A stretch of DNA of 64,000 bases from Nelumbo lutea (Eukaryota > Streptophyta > Magnoliopsida > Proteales > Nelumbonaceae). Made by a program: the position numbers and the translations under genes. Under the pieces are notes generated by a model that had not been told where the DNA came from, made no database searches, and saw nothing but the letters and a program-made list of their open reading frames with translations. The stretch lies in the NCBI GenBank assembly GCA_022828595.1, contig JAKGHH010000002.1, positions 64,390,383 through 64,454,382 of the forward strand. The letters are read 5' to 3'. Shown here piece after piece: positions 56,193-64,000 of the stretch (the stretch's first letter is position 1; each line of letters opens with the position of its first letter).

Positions 56193-56614
56193 TATTGAAG
56201 GTGGCTTGCAGCAATTAGCTACATCCATACAGATACATAACTTGAGGCCATTTGATAGCTTTTTATTTAATCTTCCTCCTAATTATATTTGCATTCAATT
56301 TTACCAAAAGATAAATGGTTTAGTAAATATACAATTAATTCTTCTCTTAAATTTTTACCTTAAAAGGGACTATTAATGCTTATTATAATGGTAAAAGGCT
56401 GAAAAGCATGATATGCATGTTTAAGTTTTTCTTTTTTTCTTTTTTTTTTTTTGCGAATTTTTTAACAAGGATAAAAAATAGAAATAAGTAAATAGAGGTA
56501 CATGTGTAGCCAGTGGAGGATTTCACTAGTTATTGACAAACTGTAGAGAACCATATTGATAAGGAAAATTTATTTTTATATTAAAAAGAAGAGTGCTTGT
56601 TCTTTTTCTCTTTA
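56193..56614. other. no recognised gene
   Basis: AT-rich non-coding DNA with a T-rich tract at about 56427-56452. Confidence 0.4.
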
Positions 56615-56622
56615 GACAAGGG

Positions 56623-57138
56623 TAGGGGTAAAACTCGAGTGAGGGTTGGGTTGAAGGTCAACCCAAGTCCAACCCTAAATGTGCAAACATCGGGTTTGGG
56701 CTTGGCTCAACCCAAGCTTAACACAACACAACTTCGGTTGGGTTTGGGTTCAGCTTGGGTGGGGTGAGAGTTTGGATAGGTTGGTTGGGTTAGAAAATAT
56801 TTTTGTGTATATTTTTGTATAGTCATCTTTCATTGAATTTTATGGTCCAATTTAAGAATAGAATTGATTGGAAACATGGATAAATTTTATTTGTAAATGT
56901 ATAGATTTATATTTTATACATGCACACATGCACATATAATTAGAAAAAATATATTTTTGTATAAATATAATACATATACATATGTATTTGTTTGGGCGGG
57001 TTTGAATTGGGTTGGGTCGGCCTCAACCCAAATTTAAATCAGGCCCAAATTTTCTAGCCCAATCCTAATGCACAACCTGAAAGCTCGAACTAAACTTGTG
57101 CAAAATGTTAGGATGGGCCCACCCTAATTGAAATCCTA
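56623..57138. mobile_element. hAT-like element, 516 bp
   Basis: Flanked by GACAAGGG (56615-56622) and GACAAAGG (57139-57146). The left end is TAGGGGTAAAACTCGAG and the right, reverse-complemented, TAGGATTTCAATTAGGG. The interior has GGGTTGGGTT words around an AT-rich core. Confidence 0.65.
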
Positions 57139-57149
57139 GACAAAGGATA

Positions 57150-57345
57150 TGTTCGGAGCATACTCTGGATCTCCTACCCACAAGAACTCTGTCCACGTCT
57201 ACCCACAACACATTACCCCCCATGAATTGGGAACATATCCTCCTGCATAATACCATGCAGAGGTTGAGATGTTCTCCATGTGTGGCTGCGATAAACATGG
57301 ACAGAATTTGTGTGGGCAGGAGATCCAGACTCCTCCCCGTGTGAG
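57150..57345. mobile_element. fold-back MITE
   Basis: The left arm CTGGATCTCCTACCCACA with ACTCTGTCCACGT pairs with the right arm ACATGGACAGAATTTGTGTG and GGGCAGGAGATCCAG. Related phrases (GAGATGTTCTC, GTGGCTGCGATAA) occur at 30860-30900. Confidence 0.65.
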
Positions 57346-58470
57346 GAGCAGATATGAGTTCTTAAACGACCAACAGATGTTTAAAATAAACTAGGAGGGG
57401 CGGTACAGTAGTTAGTTGCCTATTTATTATCTCTTATTATCAACAGAAAAAAGGGTAAATTACTGAAATTTCTCTTGAAGTTTCTGACTGTTGCTGAAAT
57501 TTCCTCTAAAGGTTGGTAATTGCAATCATCTCTCATAAACTTTCTGACAGTTGCAATTAGATCTTTTCTGGAAAAGTTTTCTAATAAGAGGCACAAAAAT
57601 GTCCAAAATACCCATACAGTTACAATTGAGGATGATTTATACAGGAAAAAAAAAAAAACAATGCAAACTTTATAAACAACAAAAGAAGGGAGTTTAAAGT
57701 TATAGTTTTACCTTTGAGTTTTATAAAGTTTTATCCATCAAAACCTATACAAGGTTTGTAAACATTTTCTTTCCCTACTTTTTCCTTCAAACTAAACATA
57801 ACCTTAAGAAACCACTTTGGCTATGACAATGTCCTAGCACATAACTAAAAAGACCAATCAAAGCCTTTGATGTATTGCTATGGCCCCACCTTAAATTAGA
57901 TAAAGTGACATCTTAATGGGACCACAGCAATACATCTAAGGCCATGATTTTTGGTTTTAGCATGATTCTTTGTTTTATCCAGCGCAACCACAATGTGATA
58001 GCAAAAGTGCACTCTTTTCTAAAGTATAATTTCTCTGAACAGGTTTAGGCCACAATTATTGATTACCTGGACTCTCTCTTTTTCTCTCACACAACTTTTT
58101 ATTTCTCATTTTTTATCAAACCAATCACAACTTTAATGAATATAACATAAGATTTATCTAAATGGATGAAATCAAATATGATGAAAGAATATTTAAATTT
58201 GATTCCTTTAAATCCAAGTTCAAGTTGAATTTTAACCATGGAATATATATAAATCGAATTTGGAAAGTAATTGGATATCAAAGCATTGGTAAATTAAGCT
58301 AAAAATGTTGAAAATGTTATATAATATTAATAAAAGAAATAAAGAATGGCTTTGATAACATAAACGATATTAAAAATATCTTGTATGAAATTTGAAGTAA
58401 TTAATCATTAAGCTCAGTTTGGGACGAGTGCACATACAAATATGTCCAGTAGTCTTTTATTTTTTCCTTC
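57346..58470. other. no gene; MITE-like scrap near 57440-57600
   Basis: Phrases of the form GAAATTTCTCTTGAAGTTTC / TCTCATAAACTTTCTGACAG belong to the same loose group as the element at 29204-30130. The rest is AT-rich non-coding DNA. Confidence 0.4.
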
Positions 58471-58479
58471 ATTTTTGAT

Positions 58480-58945
58480 AAAAGAGTAACCCATGGATTA
58501 AAAGGAGCCAGCCAAAAGGCTATACAAAACCAAGAAGGCCAAAGACGCTCACGAAGGCTCGAGGATTTGTAGGCTTAAGCAAAAGGCGGCTAGCCCATGG
58601 GCAATAGAATTTTTAACTTAAGCAAATGAAAATGATGGCTGTCCGGATTGAAGTGAATTGCATGGGCTGCAGTGGACGAGATGTGCTAGATGAATTATGT
58701 AGGACGAGCTGATGAAAGTCGATGATGTGCAAAAACCGAAGTCAGAGGCCCCGAAGTGTCAAAGTCAAATCGAAAAGGACAAAGAGAGAGTGATAGAGAG
58801 AAAAAGAAAGATATTTATATTAAAGAAATATAAAAGGATAAATCTGCCCTAGTGTATAAAAATAGTATATAGAGTAATCAGATGTACAAAAAGGAAAAGT
58901 AAAAGTATAAAAATAGCCCTTCAATTAGTTCTCAACGTCTCTACA
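58480..58945 (-). mobile_element. copia 3' LTR (outer end uncertain)
   Basis: On the minus strand a purine-rich TTAAGGGAGATTG precedes TGTAGAGACGTTGAG, just after the pol C-terminus, which is the normal position of the 3' LTR. The far end is not defined. Confidence 0.5.
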
Positions 58946-59560
58946 ATCTCCCTTAAACTGATGTTTAGGAATGAGCATCAATTTGTCCATGAGAAATAGG
59001 TATTGGGTTCGAGTCATTGCCTTTGTTAATAGGTCTATAGGTTGGAGACGAGAGGACAAATGAGGAAGAGAAATGGTACCTTCAAGAAGGAGATCATAGA
59101 TGAAGTGACAATCAACTTTTATATGTTTGGTGCATTCATAGAGGTCAGGATTAGAAGCAATTTTGATTATACTAATTAACATTGTCTACATAAAGAGGAA
59201 CCGACAATGATGCCAAGTAGGAGAGCTTGGAGCCATATAATTTCACCGCACACTAAGGACATTGCTCTATATTTAGCTTCAACGTAGAAGATTTGGATAC
59301 AATAGGTTATTTCTTTCACTTCCACAAAATAAGAGAGTTACCTATAAATACACACCAGCCAGAAGTGGATCGTCGGGTGTCAAGGCATCCAACCCAATCA
59401 ACATATACATAGGCAGTAAGGCTAATGGGGGATGAAGAGGAGGAGAATATTCTGTGTGATAAAATTCCTCGCACATAACTAATAATCCGATCAACTGCAG
59501 ATAGATGTGGTGGTCTTGGGGAAGACACAAACTAGCTCACAAATTGGACTGCATATGATA
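58925..59560 (-). pseudogene. copia RNase H (decayed)
   Basis: Minus-strand pieces: HLSAVDRIISYVRG, then YVDWVGCLDTRRSTSGWCVF (59528-59316), then after a break ECTKHIKVDCHFIYDLL and LLTKAMTRTQYLFL (59182-58925). All are characteristic of the copia pol C-terminus. Frame shifts separate the pieces, and the first motif has lost the usual aspartate (YVDAD is read as YVD). Confidence 0.85.
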
Positions 59561-59564
59561 TATC

Positions 59565-60128
59565 CAACCAAGTAATGGTGAGATAAATTAGATTGCCTAC
59601 TAATTGACGATAAACAGTAGGGTCTTCAAGGGGAGAACCATCATCCTTGCTAAGTTTTAGATTTGGTTCCAATGAAGTATTCATAATCTTAGAATCATTG
59701 AATTTGGTCATTTTAGCAAGATCAACATCATATTTATGTTGGTTAACAAAGTAACCCTAAGAATACCATCAACATAAAGGAGTAGGATTGTCACACCCTA
59801 TTTTTGCTGGAAGGTGAATAGGGAATGATCTGAAGAACTCTGAATAAATCTAGCATAAGTGATTACAATCCTGAATTTCTTAAACCATGCTCTAGGAGCT
59901 TATTTCAAGTCATATAGGGACTTCTTCAAGTAGTAAACAAGCTGTAGATCCATTTAATATCTAGGAGGACACTTCATATTGTCTCCTTCAACTCCCCATG
60001 GAGGAATGCATTCTTTACATCCATCTGATGAATTGTCCACTGTTTGGCTATATAAATAGTCATCAGAAATCGTACAAAGGTCATTTTTCCTACATGAGCA
60101 AAAGTCTCCTCATAATTTATCCCATATT

Positions 60129-60131
<3 letters not shown>
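59565..60131 (-). pseudogene. copia reverse transcriptase (decayed)
   Basis: Minus-strand phrases in order: EYGINYEETFAHVGKMTFVR (about 60131-60075), WTIHQMDVKNAFLHGELKE (about 60050-59990), ILLLYVDGILR (about 59790-59760) and VYRQLVGNLIYLT (about 59620-59575). The catalytic YVDD reads YVDG, so the second aspartate is lost. Further frame breaks occur between the phrases. Confidence 0.85.

Positions 60132-60173
<42 letters not shown>
60131..60173. repeat. (TA)n microsatellite
   Basis: About 43 bp of TA repeats immediately upstream (minus-strand sense) of the RT phrase EYGINYEETF, at the point where integrase-like sequence jumps to RT sequence. Confidence 0.95.
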
Positions 60174-60176
<3 letters not shown>

Positions 60177-60179
60177 TGT

Positions 60180-60660
60180 GAAAGAGAGATTGGAAATGAG
60201 AAGTATTGTTTAGGATAGATGAAGGAAGATGATTTATAAGATACATAAAAATGTTGGTCACCTGCACCCAAAACCAAGAGGGTACATGGGAATCTTATAG
60301 TAGGGTTTGGACTACACTCAAATTATGTCTGTTCTTTCTTTTTAACACCCCATTTTGTTATGGGGTACTAAGACAGGATTTTTGGGATTAAATTCCTTGT
60401 TATTTCAACTAGGTTTGAAAATTCCCATCAAAGTACTCTCCCCCTAAATCTGATTGTAGCACACATATTTTGGCATAAAATTGGGTGGCAACATAAGATT
60501 GAAATTGTTTGAATATAGAATAAACTTCAAATTTCTTGCGAATAAAGTAAACCAACTGCAGCCATCAATAAAAGTTACAAAATACTTTATATCTGAATCT
60601 AGAAATAATCGAAGACGACCAAACATCACTATGTATTAAATAAAAAGGAACTCTAGCAAG
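60180..60660 (-). pseudogene. copia integrase (decayed, cut by gypsy insertion)
   Basis: Minus strand from 60655: FYLIHSDVWGRLRLF, then IKYFVTFIDGCSWFTLF (catalytic-core start), then KWGVKKKEQT (usual form QNGVAERKNR) and MYLINHLPSSIL near 60250. Sequence stops abruptly at about 60660, where the plus-strand gypsy LTR starts. The rest of the copia element would lie beyond the gypsy, outside the window. Confidence 0.8.
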
Positions 60661-60664
60661 CTCA

Positions 60665-61363
60665 AAATGAGGGGTAATTTGGTCCTCAAATGATCACGAC
60701 ACATGGTATTGCAGAACAACAGAGTGACACCTCAACACCACATAAACAAACCCCAGGAGCACCTCGAACAATTCACAACTGCATTGATGACCTCAGTACC
60801 ACCCCGATAGGCCGAACTACGAACAACTAGGTAAGACCTCAGGTCAACGTAAGAGGTGACCATCTTCCACCATCTGACCTGACTCTGATTAGCGACCTGC
60901 CTGACGTGCCATGCAACCTCCCCTTAAGTGGACTATTGCCTCTGAATTCCCCGGGATCACAACGCCATGTTGGAAAAAATGGTTATCACCCTGCCCGCTT
61001 CAAGCATGATTGGATAAACATTACCTTCTTACACGGAGTCCACCTCTAGGCGTGAAACCACCTCCGAACAAAATGGGTCAAAGATCCTAGACACGTTTTG
61101 TGAGGCTAACGACAACTCGCCTATATAAGTGCCTCACCTCCAACCTCATAAGCTATGCGCGATTTAGCACTCTATCTCTCTCTTACTTTATAGCTCTCGG
61201 AAAACTCTTGTTCGCTAACTTAAGCATTGGAGTGCCCACACCGGGTAAAGTAGCCCAGGTACTCTGATATTTTCTCTCTTTCCTTACAACTCTACCAAGT
61301 GACCTATCTTGTCCGGTATCTGAGATGTCTTCCAACAGGGAGCTACCAGATCGCACACCATCA
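60665..61363 (+). mobile_element. gypsy 5' LTR
   Basis: Begins with ATGAGGGGTAATTTGGTCCT, then GACACATGGTATTGCAGAAC, matching in order the minus-strand start of the LTRs at 47660-48554 and 42885-43708. It ends CACACCATCA just before a primer site. TATATAAGTGCC at about 61120 is a likely TATA box for the element. It lacks the long minisatellites of the other two copies. Confidence 0.75.
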
Positions 61364-61365
61364 AT

Positions 61366-61383
61366 TGGCATCATCTATGGAAA
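61366..61383 (+). promoter_or_regulatory. gypsy primer binding site (mutated)
   Basis: TGGCATCATCTATGGAAA, a diverged form of the TGGCGCCATCTGTGGG site seen at 49536-49551, two bases after the LTR end. Confidence 0.7.
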
Positions 61384-61879
61384 CACGTTACACGAAAACT
61401 AAGTTATCACCCATTCTCTGAGTATTAAGAAATGGGATTAACTAGGGACAATAGTAGCAACACATGGATAGAAGGAACCCCCGTAGGGGGCAGAATTAGA
61501 ACGACCAACCCGAACCAGCCTCATCAGTCCTAATCATGAGGTCGCCTCAACAAGTCAAGCCCTCTATAGGTACCATGGGAGTCGACAACCACTAGACTAC
61601 GGAGTCTCCCTCGTGGGTCGGGCCTTTCAAGGCTCCCGTCTGGGTTGATGACCTACAGATAGTGGAGCTGCCCCCACAGGTTGAGCCCCCTGTGGCTCCC
61701 ATAGGAGTAGGTGGCCAACGTCTCTAAGAACTAATGTAGTGCAGCCGTGACACAAATCTACAAACGCAGCAATATGACCACCCACCAACATGCGTTGTAA
61801 TTAACATGACCACATGAGAGTTGGAGGCAACAGGTTTTGCCGCCCCGCTAGTGGAACTTTAGGTCACTGGTTGGACCAT

Positions 61880-62360
61880 AAAGGGGAGAACCTGCCAAAG
61901 CGATGAGTAGAAGAGGTGATCTACACCAATGAAGATGATACATGTGGGATTCGTTACCCTCATAGTGATACCCTTGTAGTCAAGATCGTGATCCACAATT
62001 ACAAGGTAAAAAGGATACTCGCTGATTCTGACAGCTCGGCAAACATCATATTCCTTGGAGCTTTTGAGCAAATGGGACTATGGAGGAAAGATTTGAACTG
62101 AGCCGATATGCCCTTAGTCGGTTTTGGCGGTGGGGCGACCTGAGCTCTTGGTCGGATCAACCTATTCGTGATAGCAAGAACCACACCAAAGGGATGAGGT
62201 TGCAGCACATCCTTTTGGTGTTGGCAACAGTGTCACCATACAACACCATTCTAGGCCGACCAATACTGCACACCCTCAGAGTAGTGTTATCAACATACCA
62301 CCTCACCATGAAGTTCCCCACCAACCACGGGATAAGAGTAGTGTGCGGTGACTAACTTGA
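61880..62360 (+). pseudogene. gypsy aspartic protease region (decayed)
   Basis: Plus-strand phrases HSDTLVVKIVIHNYKVKRIL, then DSDSSANIIFLGAFEQMGL (the active-site motif is usually D-G-S-S-A-D, so the glycine and last aspartate are changed), then YNTILGRPILHTLRVV and STYHLTMKFPTNHGIRVV. A frame change lies between them. It would cleave the gag-pol polyprotein. Confidence 0.8.
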
Positions 62361-62739
62361 ATCGCAAAAGTGCTACATTGCGACATTGAAGCATAAAGGG
62401 AAGTAGGTCAATATCAACTGGATCCGGCCCAAGAGAACAACGAGGAAAGAACTCGCCCAATGGAAGACACTGTCTTGGTGCCGGTATCAGGTACCAACCC
62501 CTCAAAGATAGTGCAAATCGGCGCACACCTCAAGGAACCACTATGCTCTGAACTCGTAAGATTTTTAATTAATAATCTAGATGTTTTTGCCTAATTGGCC
62601 GCTGACATGCCTAGCATAGACCCCTCTATGATATCCCATAGACTAAATATAAACCCCTTAGTTAGACTGATAAAATAGAGGAAAATGAACTTTGCCTAGG
62701 AGAGGTGGAGAATAATAGACAAGGATGTTAGAGGACCCC

Positions 62740-63390
62740 TCACGGCAGACTTTGTGAGGGAGATCAAATATCCAAGATAGATTGCCAACCTAGTTCACAT
62801 GAAGAAGACCAACGGGATGTGACACATGTGTGTCAACTATACTGACCTCAACAAAGCCCACCCAAAGGATAGTTCCCACTTCCCAAAATAGACAACCTAA
62901 TAGATGCAACCTCATGGTTTGAGCTATTGAGCTTCATGGACACATACTCTGGTTATAACCAGATCCATATGGATCCTACAAACTAAGATAAAACAGCCTT
63001 CATGGTCGAGACCGACCTTTATTGTTACAAGGTCATGCCCTAAGGCCTAAAGAACGCTAAGGCAACTTATTAGTGCCTTGTAAATAAAATTTATATCCCT
63101 TTGATTGGCGACAAAGTATAGGTGTATGTAGAGAAAATGGTCGCAAAGAGCAAATCCCATGAAACCCTAATTTCCAACCTGACCGATGTCTTCAACATAC
63201 TTAGAAAATTTAATCTAAAGCTCAATTCGAATAAGTGCTTCTTTAGTTTCATGTCGGGAAAGTTCCTCGAGTATATAGTAAACCGAAAAGGTTTCAAGGC
63301 CAATCCAGACAAAGTTCAGGCCATCCTAGATATGCGGCCTCCTAGAACACTAAAATAGGTACAAAGGCTAACAAATCGGATAGTCACCCT
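62740..63390 (+). pseudogene. gypsy reverse transcriptase (decayed)
   Basis: Phrases in order: HMCVNYTDLNKAHPKDS, FMDTYSGYNQIHMDP (about 62935-62980), KTAFMVETDLYCYKVMP, VYVEKMVAKSK (about 63122-63155; normally YVDDM, so both catalytic aspartates are lost), LRKFNLKLNSNKCFF and FLEYIVNRKGFKANPDK. Stops occur near 62985, 63040 and 63118. Confidence 0.85.
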
Positions 63391-63399
63391 AAACCGATT

Positions 63400-64000
63400 T
63401 ATGTCTGAGTCGGATTGGCAGTGCCTTCTATTCTTCAGGGCCATAGAAAAGAACCAAGACTTCAAGTGGACTGAAGAGTGTCAGCTTGCATTTGACGAGC
63501 TCAAGAGGTACCTCAGTTCGCCACCTTTGTTAACCAGGCCGGAACTCAAGGATGAGCTTAAACTCTACCTCTCTATGAGTGACGAGGAAGTCAGATCGGT
63601 CATAATCCGCGAGGTGGATAGAGTGTAGTGACCTATCTACTATGTGAGTAAAGTCCTATATGCCACGAAGACCAGGTACCCTAACATCAAGAAATTGACC
63701 TCCTTGTGGTTTTAACCGATTGACCCCCGAGGCAACTCCTCCAAAAGATTGAGGTCTTGGGTGGCTAACAAAATGGGCAATCAAGCTTAGTGAGTATGAC
63801 ATCCGATTTGAGTTGCACCCAATGATAAAGGTGTAGGTCCTGATTGACTTCGTCACCGAGTGAATGATTAGCACGCCGACACATAAAGTTGCCAAGCTCG
63901 TGACCACCTCAAAGGCATCAGTCAGTGCGGCACCTGGCCTAACTTGAGACGAGGAGCCTTAGACCCTCCATGTGCATGGCTCATCCAACCAGTGCAGAAG
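63400..64000 (+). pseudogene. gypsy RNase H region (decayed, incomplete)
   Basis: RT connection and RNase H phrases: FKWTEECQLAFDELKRYLSS, PPLLTRPELKDELKLYLSM, IYYVSKVL (about 63635-63658), then WAIKLSEYDIRFELHP (about 63770-63822) after frame breaks. The RNase H acidic residues near the window end (the family's D-G-S) can be followed only to HVHGSSN, where the aspartate reads His. It continues past 64000. Confidence 0.75.

Larger units (their letters stand above)
61384..64000 (+). mobile_element. gypsy (Tat-like) internal region, truncated by the window end
   Basis: Runs from the primer site through a short non-coding stretch (61384-61870) where gag should be, then protease, RT and RNase H remnants. 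The space before protease is only about 0.5 kb, so gag is mostly deleted. It is inserted in the minus-strand copia integrase; its 3' LTR is outside the window. Confidence 0.85.

Overview
The window is nuclear DNA of a flowering plant, probably a woody dicot or early-diverging angiosperm (the species cannot be named from sequence alone). The evidence is two typical plant genes (a long P-class PPR gene and a five-exon trichome-birefringence-like gene), plant-type LINEs with a C-terminal RNase H, copia and Tat-like gypsy LTR elements, and many short hAT elements. It is gene-poor and repeat-rich, and most of it is layered transposon debris.

Layout. 1-2466: 3' part of a LINE inserted in a copia gag. 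2467-7900: remains of that copia element (gag on the minus strand, initiator-tRNA binding site near 6430), interrupted by two hAT elements with exact 8-bp target duplications. 7900-14500: no recognisable gene, small repeats only. 14502-22758: one stack of four elements: a hAT-like element holding a LINE and a second hAT-like element, which holds a minus-strand LINE. 23200-26493 (minus): intact PPR gene. 26700-32240: hAT elements and fold-back MITEs. 32243-34843: a hAT element containing a 2.1-kb Mutator-type element with a perfect 9-bp target duplication. That element carries a decayed RRP12-like (ARM/HEAT repeat) host gene fragment, so it is a Pack-MULE. 35238-38828: more hAT elements. 39337-41096: TBL gene.

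42361-45621: two 3' ends of an RTE-type LINE, and a solo gypsy LTR loaded with a 15-bp minisatellite. 45934-58450: further hAT and MITE copies, plus an LTR element of about 2.9 kb (47660-50540) that lacks coding sequence. 58480-60660 (minus): decayed copia pol. 60665-64000 (plus): a gypsy element inserted in that copia integrase, running off the window end. The gypsy 5' LTR is related to the solo LTR and to the coding-less LTR pair, so all three are one family: one member with pol, one non-autonomous member and one solo LTR.

Only the PPR and TBL genes look functional. They act independently: the PPR protein is predicted to bind organellar RNA, the TBL protein to O-acetylate cell-wall polysaccharide in the Golgi. 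All transposon coding sequence seen has stops, frameshifts or lost catalytic residues, so none is expected to be autonomous.
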